A program made the position numbers and the translations under genes. The notes below the pieces were generated by a model. It was not told where the DNA came from. It searched no databases and worked only from the letters and a program-made list of their open reading frames with translations. A stretch of DNA of 64,000 nt from Callaeas wilsoni (Eukaryota > Chordata > Aves > Passeriformes > Callaeidae): NCBI GenBank assembly GCA_013398955.1, contig VWPU01004158.1:186001-250000 (forward strand), given 5' to 3'. How positions within the stretch are numbered: position 1 is the first letter of the stretch; each line of letters opens with the position of its first letter. Shown piece by piece: positions 35,946-47,540 of this stretch.

Positions 35946-38639
35946 GCAGGGATTTTTATCTGGCACGCATTTCTTCATCTTCATGAAACTAATATGTAAG
36001 TAGTATACTAAAAAAAGCAGCACCTTATAATTTTTTCTGGAAATAAAACTTTTAACAGAGATTGAGGAATTAGTTCTTGAATTGAAAGCAGAGGATGATT
36101 TTTAGGAATTCCTAATAATGTAAAGATTCAGATACCATAAGCTTTATTTAATCTTTTCTAAATAATAAGATGGTGACAGAAATATTGTATTCATTGTCTA
36201 GTAAGTACTGCTCTAATTTCTTTTTTTTTTATATAACTGCTATCCATGCAAAAATAAATCCAAAGATTGTTCAATGCCTTTTGGGCAGACAGGCATGATA
36301 AGCACTTTTTTTCAGCTGTGCAACTTACTGCACTCTGTGTTTTGAATAATGAAATAAAACCTTAAAATGTAATAATTTTTTTCGACTGCTTGTAGGGTGT
36401 GCATAAAAGTGTTAAGCCACAAGGTAAATTCAGATATCCATCAAAACAAGGACTACCAAAATGCTGTAACTTCTTGTTAATCTAGTATTAAAGCATCATT
36501 CTCTAGTCTGAAGCCTCTACATGGAGAATGCTCCAAGTCCTTCACAGGGGCATTACACGATCTGTCTTCCATCAGAGCTGAACTCAGGGATTTTTAGTGT
36601 CAACAAATTAAAACAAATGTCATGCAACTGTCTTGCCTAACAGCCTTGCTCAACGGGGAGCCCAGCAAGCTCACTTCAGCTGAAATAACCTCAAGATCAA
36701 CACACAGTTTCAGACATGCAAATAGGCAGAAAAGCAAGGTCAAGCAACAAAACACTGAATGATTCACAGTCTTCAGACAAAATTTCATGCCTAGTGATGC
36801 TGGTATACATGTATTTCTTCTACAACACAAAGAATAACTTTAACTCACACAATTCAGTCCCAATACATCAGGATCTGTGTTAATTAAATGAAAAGATGAT
36901 AAATCTAAGTAATAAGATGGACTGCCAATTTTTTTTCTTTTCCTTTTAAAATTGAGCTGCTGTTACATTTTCTACAGTGACAACCAACCTAATTCCATCT
37001 TTGTCTGCTCATTGCCATTCAGAAAAACATGAAAGATTGAGGGTTTTGGACACTTCGGTTCTAATGATTATACTGACGATTATACTAACCGTACTATTTA
37101 GTTCTTTATTATTCTAAAGATGGTTTTTAGAGGATGAGTTAACCTGATTTATTAAGTTTGCTGCAGTTCTCTGAGAGTTTATTGCTGTCCAAATTAGTGG
37201 TAGAAATCTTACAATTGTTGATTCTGTGAACAAGGAGAAGACAGAGTATGTGCTACCCTGTAAGAGACACTAACAATACCTACATCCACCATGCACTGAA
37301 TTTTCTTGTAAAGTTAGGAACACTTAAATGAGAATGAAAATACCTGACAGTTAAATTCTGTCGTTGTGGAGCTGGGACTCCTGAAAAAATTGCTTTGAGT
37401 GATATTTTCAAAATACTGCACCTATGGATAAAATTTCCAAAAGACTTTAGGCATTTTTGAAATTTACATTTGAAAAATTATATGGAATTTAAAATCTTAT
37501 TGCAATTCAATAATACATAAGCTCTTTAGTTAATTGTGCATAAAAAAGAAATATGTAGTCTTGAGTTAAGAAGACAGTTTTTGAAATTGTACTTTTAATA
37601 TAAACCCAAACTTAAAGACCAAATATATTTTTATTTAGGAGTATTACTATTGAACTACACTATAGAAAAACACATTTGACCACTAGTTTTTAAAATATTG
37701 CCTTCTGTCACCATGCTCTGAGTTTATCCAGATGTAATTTTGAGACATACAATACATCTATAACATGCCATATATTGATATCTAGAAATCCAAGTACAAA
37801 GATGTATCTAAAATACTGTATGCTTATTTCATTCACACATTATATGCAGTAATTCCTTACAAAGCAAAGACTCATCTGTGACTTGTGATCTGATGTGACC
37901 ATTAAACAATGGATAAAGTATTAATAGTTCATTTTGTATTAAAATGGTAACACTTTAGCTCCTATTTATGCTCTCTGAAATGTTTCTGAAGTATTTCTTT
38001 ATCCTAATATTCAAGAGACAAATTATTAAGCACTAAAAAATTCCTTGTCTCTGCCACATTTTTTGTGAAAGAAAACATGTTTCTGCTGATGTGTTAAACA
38101 ACTCCAAGATGCTTTATCTTCTGTTCAGTTATGGTGTTTTGCAAGTTTCAAAATACTGCAAGTGAGAATCTCCATTGTGTTTTTTCAGGTAAGCTGTTTT
38201 AAAATAATCTGAATAACATTGCAACTCCTGAGACTCTTCTGCTCAAGTTAAAATAAGAGATTCAGGAGGTGGTTTCAGTATCTTCTGCCTATGGTGGGAA
38301 ATTGCTTGTCTGACAAAACAGTATTTCTTATCCATTGCCCTAGAAGGATCAAGCATAAAATCCCACATAAGACAGAACATCTGTTTATCCACACAATCCC
38401 TTCCCCATTCATCCATGCAGGCTGGACGTCGATCCATTCTGAACGTTCTTTCATCCATCAGGAAGGAATTGTGGAAAGTCACTAATACAACCTGCAGAGC
38501 TCCATGCGTAACTGAGTGACATTCTACAGCCACTGCAAAGCACATGCCTGTTTTGAGTGCTGTTTTCTTGCCCTAATATTAACTGTCACTATAAATAGTT
38601 ACTTTTGGGAAAATACACTCTTACACAACACTGGATTGC
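35946..38639. other. Unassigned AT-rich sequence with a 12-bp tandem duplication
   Basis: GATTATACTGAC (37066-37077) is followed directly by GATTATACTAAC (37078-37089). No gene was recognised. The 100-codon minus-strand ORF at 38243-38545 is unrecognised. Confidence 0.55.
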
Positions 38640-38945
38640 AGCAGAATTTAAGGGGAGTATAAATGCTGACTGAATAAGATATTCTTAGCAGCAGCTGCCG
38701 GATAGTTTGATCTTTGTTCATTAGTAGCAGTATTAAATTTGTCTAAAAAGAGCCTTTCCTAATTAGCTTTAGTGACAAAAGGGAGTCTTCTAAACCACAT
38801 CATCCGAATTGGCTGCAGGGAGAGATTCCAAACTAGACTCAAGGTACCGTGTAAAATATTCTACGGTAACTCATCTTCTGCTATTGTAATTCAGGTCTCT
38901 CCTAAGCTTATTATTTCAGAAGGAGTCCTAATGATAATATAATCC
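38640..38945. promoter_or_regulatory. Candidate conserved noncoding element
   Basis: Complex unique sequence with a SOX/TCF-type AACAAAG on minus (CTTTGTT near 38712-38718), TAATTA at 38760-38765 and several CpGs outside any repeat (GCCGGA, TCCGAA, ACCGTG, TACGGT). The combination resembles a developmental enhancer. Conservation was not tested. Confidence 0.3.
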
Positions 38946-40329
38946 TCTTACGTTTGTAGTGTTTTTCTTTCGCAAGAAGTAGGGTAGAACTGCCACTTTG
39001 CTATCTAATGAGTCATTAAATTCATTTCTAAATAGTGAGAAAAGGAGGCCACACAGGCATGATTTAGGATTTTGCTTCAACAGTTTAACAAGATTTCTTG
39101 CCTGCTTAGATTTGGCCAAATAGTCTTTGAGAATCTTGATTTGTGAAAGATCAAGTAATTTTGCTTCTCGTTATGAAGATTTAACTGAGCTTATAATCCT
39201 AAAACAAACTGGTCTTAGAGAACACACTACAGCAAATACAAACATTTTAGTCACGGCTGACACATCGAGTGATGTACCACTAACTCCTGTCCTCATAAAC
39301 TTTCATTGATCCATCCTGATCAAACACTTGTTTTGTTTCGCCAGTGAGTTATCACATTCATATTTAATAAAGGACTTACATTTCTGCTAAATTTCACCTA
39401 AGAAAACATGAATGACACATTTATTCTAAGATAAGGATGTAATGAATTTAATGATTTTTTTTAAGTGGTCAGAAATTGTGATCAATAAAATGGAGATGTA
39501 TAGCTATAACGACTTATTTTCTTACCTTTTCTTTCCTTCTTTTCTTTTATCAAAATTTTATTTCTCCTAGAAAAACAAGATAATGGTATCTGTTGTCCTT
39601 ACTTCTTCAATCTTCATGCATATATAATCAGAATTATTAATATTATTAAGATCTAAAATATTTTATCAGTTTTTAAGCATCCACTATTTTATAGTAAATT
39701 ATTAAACTGCAGAAATTGGAAATAATTATTCTTTTATTTACAAGCTACATCTTCTGAAAATCACTGGATTACATTTGTTTATTTTTTTGATAGAAAAGGA
39801 AGCAAAATAAAATTTGTCAGTGTACTGGATTTATACAATATATGAATTCTATCAAGATATTGAAAACAGTAAAGATAGTCAAGAATGTACAGCACCATCA
39901 TGAAATTTGTCATGCTAAAATTACTGTTTCATTATTCATTATTTATTTCACCATTCATTGATTATATTTCATTATATTTATCGTGTTCCTAAGTTAATTT
40001 TTTTGTGTATGTTACCATTCACTTTCAAATGTTTTTGTGACCTGAACTTCCTACATAAATCATGTAGTGCACATAGAGTCTGACACTTCATTAAACACCT
40101 AAAGGCATTTTGAATCAAAATCTGTAATCATGTAATCATTTTTAAATGAAGAAAGCAACTTGTGAGTGTTCCCAGTTCACTAGTCACTAGATAGTTTCTG
40201 TATATATTCCACCTCTTCAGTAAGGACTCAGATAATTTGGGTTAAGCTTCCAAATGGTTAATTTCCAAAAATATATGCTTGGAGACGTTAAAAGTTTCAA
40301 CTCTTCACCATAAAAGTCCCACATGAAAA
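38946..40329. other. AT-rich sequence with clustered TTCATT words
   Basis: TTCATT occurs at 39928, 39935, 39954 and 39968 in a T/A-rich stretch. TGTAATCA is tandemly repeated at 40123-40138. No gene was seen. Confidence 0.5.
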
Positions 40330-40580
40330 CCGACCCATTTGATGCATCAGCTATTTTTAACCTGCACCTCCAGACTCCACAGTCACACTGATCTCCCATT
40401 TCTGCAGCATTCCTGCTTTAACCAGAAAGCCAGACTTCGGAGCAGCCGTCTTGACAGTGTTATCAACGGTTTGCCACGTATCCCATGTTTTGGGAAAAGG
40501 CCAATGACGGCTGAGCATCAGAAGTGGAATCATTTCTGATGGCCACCTTGGGATTTCTGGCGGCTGAAAGGAAGGCATTT
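40330..40580. other. GC/CpG-richer islet containing a long hairpin
   Basis: Six CpGs lie between about 40435 and 40565, in contrast to the flanks. It contains a strong imperfect hairpin (40501-40551). Overlapping ORFs on both strands (40339-40539 plus, 40357-40578 minus) are unrecognised. Candidate noncoding RNA exon or regulatory element. Confidence 0.35.
40501..40551. repeat. Imperfect 51-nt hairpin
   Basis: CATCAGAAGTG (40516-40526) pairs with CATTTCTGATG (40531-40541) with one G-U pair and a GAAT loop. Outward pairing continues through a short internal loop and bulges to CCAA (40501-40504) with TTGG (40548-40551). It is shorter than a typical pre-miRNA. Confidence 0.75.
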
Positions 40581-43420
40581 CTCTAGTGAGTTAAGGAAAG
40601 TAAATATCAAAAGATTAGATGTGATATAATTAGCTTGAGCTTATTCAAAAATTTAATTGAATAACAGACAACTTTAATTGCATTCTTTGCAGCCATGTGT
40701 TGTAAAAATCAAGGAGCTCTGCCAGTGCTTTAAAAGGGGTACTAAAAGCAATATATTTTGGAGAAAAATCAGATAATCCTCTCATTTTTATCAGAGAATG
40801 GTCATTTGCTTTCCTTGAAAATATGGATTTGAATATGGAAGGACACAAAATCTTACCATGCTTGCATCAGTTGGTGCCTTTTGGACCCTCTTTAAATCCT
40901 AAGCTTCTTGAGATTAGAACTACTTCTCATTTTTATTTTACTCAGGGTCAGGCATAGGTCAGTGAGACATATCTGTTGTATATCTGTTAGGAGCAGTTTA
41001 TGATAACTACTCTCAGAGAGTGTCAGAGTAAAATAAAAACAATTGTAAAGCATTAGCAAAGTTTTGTCATAACATCGAGAAAACAAATTCCGTAGCTCAG
41101 TTAAAACAATTCAACTCTTCAATTCAAGATTTGGTTGGCAAGCAAACCTTACAATCTTTATAGTGCGAAATGAAACCTAAAGATCATAAATGCAACTAGA
41201 ACACTCATCAGACAACATTTTGCATTTAATTGCTTGCTAGTTGAAACTAATTGCAATTCAAAACCCAGAGATTTACTTAAGAGGCTAAATTGGAAAATAT
41301 GTGCAAACAGATACCTTGGGGACTATTCCAACACAGCATAAATCTGGAAAATTGTAACTTTTCACTAAATGGATTCATTTGCTATGGTGGTACAGTACAA
41401 GCAGAGACAAGCAGCAAAGGGAGGTCTGTCTGGTGAGGTGACAAGTATGTGTTTCAGTAGTAATAACTTAATAAGTGACTCTGAGGATCTGTACCTTTTG
41501 GGTGGTAGAGGCAGACCCTCATTCCCAAACTCAAAGTGCCTTTCTATAGAATTTTACATACTCACACAAACACCATTCACATGTTGTGATCCCTATTTAC
41601 TTCTAAATACTTCTAAATTTATTTCTAAAATCAAGTGTAAAAACTCAATTAAAGGAGCAACATAACTTACTGAGGAGAATCTGCATGGACCTCTGCACTT
41701 GAGGACTGTAAAGTCCCAGACTGATGTTCTATAAATGTTTTCTGAATATTCAGGACACACAGCCTACAAACTGTGTTGAAATTAAGCATGCTTGTTATGC
41801 GTTTCATGTAACATCGTGAGAGCTCCTGAGACATGGATATTGTTCCTGAAAAAAATTAAGTCTTAATTTTGGATTCAAAAGAGGGCATAAGGGGCATATT
41901 CCATACAGTGCAAACATTCCTGAACCAAGAAGTAGGGCTTTTTGGTTCTGTTAAACTCAAGTGTACACTTAGACTATGCCTGGGTCCAGAGTTAGGCTGA
42001 GTTCTGAATTCTAACTCAGATTATTCCCATACCACCCTCCAGAAGAAGCTTTAACTAGCAAACTCTTCTTGGATTCAGAGCACTTGTATGCTCTCTTTGA
42101 AGCTAAGCTACTGTTCAGGATTTAGTAGAAAAGCAAAAAATGATCCACTATCTGCAAAATATGCAACCAAATTCCTCATCTCATGAGGAGAGCTTCAAAC
42201 CTGTTAGATATTTGTATGAATAGCATCAGCAATGGATTAGCTACTACTATAGGTAACTAGGCATTGTTCCATGCTGCACAGCTGATATTATCATAGGAAA
42301 TAAATCAATAGCCATGACCTACTAGATTTCAAGCTATTCAGGCTTCAATTAGCATTAGTATTATTTTCTGCAGATTCCACAGTTCATTAGCAAGACTTGA
42401 CAGTCCTGACAGCTGGTGCTTTGGAGCACTGCTGTATAGTATTCTTCAGTGACCTTGATGAACCTTTTAAATCACTTTAGCTCTGTTTTGGAGAACAGAT
42501 TGTCCATGCTGAATTTATAACCTGCACTGCTACTGAGGCAGCTTTCTTGGCCAGCTTCTGTCTCCCAATTTCTGAACATCTGCTATTCAGAAAATCTAAG
42601 TCATCACCTGAATACTGGATGAACTTACAGGTAGTCAAGTTCATAAGGACAAAATTTGCTTCATTTCCCATATAATATAATGGGGTTAATATGCATTTTT
42701 CTAATTCCTACTGTAGTGAGCTTTACAAAATGAAATTACTGAAAGTGAGCTTTTCATCATGTAAATATACCAGCACAGTCAGCAATGCCTGAAACTGCTA
42801 CGGAAGCATTCACTGTCATGGCCTAGAAAAAATGAACTTTGGTTCCTTTACAGTCTTAGTTTTTTGTTTAATTTCACTGTTGTTGTTTTCTTGCCAGCTA
42901 GCAGCATCCCTCCCCATAATCCTGAATTATCCTGTGAGTCAGAACCAATTTTGTCTGTCACTATAGATTTAGGATTTTTGGACAGTTGCCCAGACACTCA
43001 GCAGAGTCGCTTTTCTCCTTTGTCTTTCCAGTCAGTATGCACTAAGTGCTCATAAGTCACATTAACTAGAATTGAGGCAAAGCAACAAATTGAACAAATA
43101 ACTATAATGACTGGCAGGGAGAGCAGAGACCTGTTTATAATTGCTTGGTTTGCTGAGTACATGGATGTTAACATGACTCACTCAAGGGCAATTATTTTGT
43201 AGCTTCTGACAGGTGTGATATGATATTGTTGGTTTTGGCAGATATCTCTAGTACAAATGTTCTAGTCGACCTTGAAAAATTTGATGTCAGTCGTTTTTAC
43301 TGTGGCCCTGATGCTCATCCTTCTCTGAGAAATTAAACTTTAATCCTTTTCGTCAATATTTTTAAAAAATATTACTGGTTTAGCTAATTTCTTTGATTTT
43401 TTTTGGTTTCTATCACTCCC
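40581..43420. other. Unassigned sequence with a short tandem repeat
   Basis: TACTTCTAAA is repeated at 41598-41607 and 41608-41617, with a degenerate third copy ending near 41629. No gene or repeat family was recognised. Confidence 0.55.
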
Positions 43421-43690
43421 AGAATAACAGAATCCTTAAGGCTGGAAAAGACCTTTAAGATCATCAAGTCCAGCTGCCAAAATAGTACCATCAGTATGCT
43501 CACTATTAAGCCATGTCCTCCAATACCATATTCACATGGTTTTTAAACACTTCCAGGGACGGTCACTCTACCACTTCCCTGGGCAGTTGCTTTACAACTT
43601 ATTCTGTGAAAAAAACTTTCTTAGCATGTAATCCAAACTTCTCCTGGTGCAATATCCCACTCCTTTTCAATATTTCCTGCACATAATAAT
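43421..43690 (-). mobile_element. Short CR1 LINE fragment
   Basis: Plus begins AGAATAACAGAATCCTTAAG, then CTTTAAGATCATCAAGTCCA and CCACTTCCCTGGGCAG. This is the complement of the CR1 3' untranslated region and terminal ORF. Similarity fades near 43690. It is an old, small copy. Confidence 0.9.
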
Positions 43691-44230
43691 GTGTTTCTCC
43701 CCTTTTTGTCCACAAATCTTAACAGATTAATATAGCTAAGAATTCTTTTTATTCATAGTAACTGAGGTCTTTGGGGTGAAACTTTCATTTTTCTTGAGCT
43801 AATGTCTCAATATTTCCCCATGAAGTTCCCACAGTACCTGGGAGCAGTGGTTACTCATGGTTATTGCACAGGGCCATTTCCATTCTCTGACTAAGTATCC
43901 AGCTCTGGCAACTTGTAATCAACAAAATTTTGCTGGCTTGCCATGAGGATAGTGATTTGAACATCAAGAGTATTTTAAAATTACCTGGTTGGATAAAAAT
44001 AAGTATTTAGCCCACCTTAAAAATCAAACACTTTAAATGTATCCATTTTTGACACAAAAGTGTAAACTTCCTAAAGTTTATAACTTGGGTTCTATACACA
44101 GTCATTTCAGGAAATTCAATTCATTAAATATTGCTGAAAAGGTCCTTAAAAGGGGACATAATTTCAGCTGAAATAAACTCATTTTTCTTACAGAGAAATG
44201 TTTAAGAAATATTCTTTTTTCTTTGCCAAG
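43691..44230. other. Unassigned AT-rich sequence
   Basis: Nothing was recognised. Confidence 0.55.
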
Positions 44231-44290
44231 CTCTGATACTTATTGACCTTCAGGTGAGTGTAAAGTAGACTGCAGTTATCACTGCAGTCT
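44231..44290 (+). other. Microexon-like segment followed by a 10-bp hairpin
   Basis: CTCTGATACTTATTG...CTTCAG (23 nt, 44231-44253) lies between a pyrimidine-rich tract ending in CTTTGCCAAG and CAG|GTGAGTG. Fourteen bases downstream, AGACTGCAGT (44267-44276) and ACTGCAGTCT (44281-44290) form a perfect 10-bp stem with a TATC loop. The hairpin is certain as sequence, but the exon is speculative. Confidence 0.25.
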
Positions 44291-46389
44291 TGTCCTAAAG
44301 TTTAAGCTCCCAGAATTTAAAAAAACCCCAAGTGATACAGAATAACCAAATATATTTTGTGCACTAATTATGAACACACACTGATTAGAACTCCTAGGCA
44401 AAATCAAGGACTGATTTCTTCCCTAATATTTAAAGTGTACTATGATTAATAACATTCTAATACACAGTAAAAATAATTTTCAAAATATACATTGGAAGCT
44501 TTGGCAAAGACAGTGAAGCTATTCCCCACATTGCAAGAAAATGCACAAGAAACTTCTGCTGTCCAGAGAATGTTGCAAAGTGACTTAAGTGAAATACTTG
44601 CCTTGCACAGCAGTCTTTCATAGCATGCTATAACTAGTAATCTACCCAGGATCAGAGCCAAAGAGGGATTAACCCATCACAGAAAGACATTCTATTTTCG
44701 GCAGCAGGCATAAATGCCTAGTGACTGAACACACTGAGCTTTGTGCAATATGCCACTGCAGTTTGCTGCTTGATGAAAAAGGGTACTATAATTTATCTTA
44801 AGCTCATAATACTGTGTTGATGTATCACACCTGTTAAATTCATGTTAGCACAGTAAACTGGTAAATCAGATACATCTCTCAAAATCCTTCTTTGGTGATT
44901 CTTGCAGTTTAGAAAACACAGCTACATCTTAACAGCAGAATCAGATTCTTCCTACCATCTCGGAATGTCCTCATATCTAGAAGAGAGAACCTACGTTGGC
45001 CAGCTGATCAATTTTTTTATTCCTTTATTAAACTGAATGTTGCACCATTATTGCAAGTGACCTCAGTCCCCAGAGAAATATGATTTGGTCCTTGTACTAG
45101 AATTCATGAATCTGACACAGGGATTGGAAAAATATTTCTGTGTAAGGTCATGTGTGCACTCTTTTGAGCTACTATCCGTGGCTTCACAGATCACAACATG
45201 TGTCCATGTACTGTAAGACTGCAGTTATTTCCCTGGAATGTTCCGTACTTGGCTGTGCCAAGGTGTCTGACGTAACACTGCAGCGGTTCAAAAAACTGCT
45301 CAACAATCGAGAAATGCTCATAGTGGGTGGGAAATTATACAACTCTAATACTTTGGGTGTGTTATCATAGAAGCATTTCTAATCAGCATTTCCCAGATGA
45401 CAGACCAAGGAATACAACAGATAGAACCAAAAGTCGTCTTGAGAATAAAGTACTTCATGTTACTTTGTATTGTGCACATTAACCCCTTTTAATTTATCCT
45501 CGTAGTACCTTCCTATTATTGGTTTTAAAGCACAATGAAGAGTATTCTCTGGAACTGATGGGTCAGTGAAGGTCTCTGTCTAATATAGGTTTTACGAAAG
45601 CAGCTCATAATTTAAATAAGCTAAGAACTTGTCCTTTATCTAGCTTTGTTCATCATTAAAATGTTTCTGAAAATCATATACACTCATTTTCATATACTTT
45701 AAAGTAATATTTAACAAATTAGATTTATTTTCTCATTTTGTGCAGTAGAAGAATGATTAGCTATTTCCTATTGTGCTATATTTTCATAAATGGTGTGATA
45801 CCGTCTTATTTAAGGCACATCAATTGATCTCTTTCTAAACACCAGGTTATTTACCTCCATTTGTCCGATGTTCATAATTCTTCACAAATACTACTCATAT
45901 TCATTTTTATCACTGTGGAAGCTGGTATTTCTGTTGTTGGATACATAAATATGAGAATTCTGCACTAATTTGAATTCCCAGTTTCAGGTCCTTCTGCAAG
46001 GAAATTATAATTCTGTGCATTTATGTCCAAAAGACAAGTTTTAATTACAACTTTAAATGCCCAGCCTTTCCAATTAAGTGATCAGCAACACAACTTAAAT
46101 CTTCAGAAATGAATGATTGTGTGTTGAAAGCCAGTCTAAATTTACACTACGCAGAAACTATGTGACAGACTCAAGGGTAGAATCCAGTTCCCTAGAGTGA
46201 CTGTCCATTTTTTTACTATTTTTAAGCTTACCCATTCCACCCCACATATCTCACAAATTCTCTGACAAATGGAACAGTTATCCCAGAGATAGCAAACTAA
46301 TTCAGCCACAGTACAGATCTACCTGGTGCACTGAAGTAGGCATGGCTGAGGGGAAAATGGTGTGTGATCATGTCATTTTAGATCAGAAC
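44291..46389. other. Unassigned AT-rich sequence
   Basis: No repeat or exon was recognised. ORFs at 44446-44661 and 45152-45370 are unrecognised. Confidence 0.55.
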
Positions 46390-46475
46390 TCCATAGGTTA
46401 CAAAACTAGAAGGACCCATCTTGATCATCTAGTCTGACAACCTTTATAGGAACAAGCCGTGGGAACGGCTCAGAA
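46390..46475 (-). mobile_element. Ancient CR1-like relic
   Basis: ACTAGAAGGACCCATCTTG followed by GATCATCTAGTCTGACAACC is the complement of the 3' end seen in old sauropsid CR1 subfamilies, which differ from the younger copies elsewhere here. Only about 85 bp is recognisable. Confidence 0.65.
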
Positions 46476-47214
46476 TGAATTCTGCTTTCATAATGCATAA
46501 GTACAGAGGAACAGAATTAAAAATGTGTAAGCAAGTTTCATTCTGACAGTCCACAATTTTGAATGCCTCTTTTTGCAGTGTAGATCTTTCTCAAAAGAGG
46601 AAAAATGTTACAACTGTTTCATGTTTAATTCCTAGTTGCTGTTTTTCCAAAGCAATCAGAAATTCCATCTGAATAATCTATAAATATCCTCCTGATTCAA
46701 TTTCCTTCCCTCTGGGGTGCGTAAAGTACTGGCTTTGTAGTGTGCCAGTGAAGTGACCATGTTGTCTCACTGTCCTAGATGCCAAGGAAGGGAGGCTATG
46801 GAAGCATTGCCACCAGAGACTAAGGTATGTCATTTGTGGGGCAGTGAAGGAGGTTGCAGGGCGGGATAGAGGGCTGTGTTTACAGCTGGGAAATAGGGAG
46901 CTGGGATAGAAGCAGAAAGGGAGGTTTATTATGCTTTCTTCTCTTCATGTGATGTTTACTGTGTTCTCAATCATGGTATGTGTTCCTTGGAACAAAACCT
47001 GCTTCCATAACTATTTTGCTACTTCATTTACTTATAGATTAAGTACTGTTTCTAAGGCACTCACCCATTTTAGTGGCAAACACCAAGGCCACTGTATTAA
47101 TACCAGTGCATGTCTCAGTTAGCCTTACCTAAGGAGGTGTCTGAGAGACAGAATGTTTCCATGTTGATAGCTTGTAAATAAAGAGCACTAAAACTTGGAA
47201 ATCTCTCCCTCTGT
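46476..47214. other. Unassigned sequence with a G-rich patch
   Basis: 46830-46925 is G-rich on plus (GGGCGGGATAGAGGG plus further GGG runs), a loose potential G-quadruplex. AATAAA occurs near 47177. No gene was recognised. Confidence 0.45.
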
Positions 47215-47540
47215 ATTAAATACCGAGACTGTGTGTCAGTGTCTGGTCAGAATAGGGTGGATTGAGCACTAGGCAAACAGCAGAAGGAATCCCTTCTGCT
47301 CTCTACATCGGCTGGATGGGTAGGTCTGCTTGGGTTCCTCCAACTGAAGGCAACGCTTTGGGAGCAGAGGAAGCAGCAGAGTACCTGCCTGCACTGCCTT
47401 CCCAACCACATCTGCCCTCTGTGTCACACAGCACGTGTACTGAGCCCCAGGCTTGCTCGGCCGGACAGCTCTCATCCTGCATGCCACCTACCTCTGGGTG
47501 CCTGATTTTCTATAAAGTTGTACAAATAAAGTATCATAAC
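47215..47540. other. GC/CpG-richer islet
   Basis: About six CpGs occur in 300 bp, with an E-box CACGTG at 47432-47437 and AATAAA near 47526. ORFs on both strands (47262-47612 plus, 116 codons; 47269-47487 minus) are unrecognised. This could be a terminal noncoding exon, a regulatory islet or an unrecognised repeat. Confidence 0.35.

Noticed and set aside
46779..46824. 46-bp segment between CTGTCCTAG and GTATGT
   Set aside because: Weak acceptor tract, tiny size and a stop codon at the end of its only ATG frame. Chance is likely.
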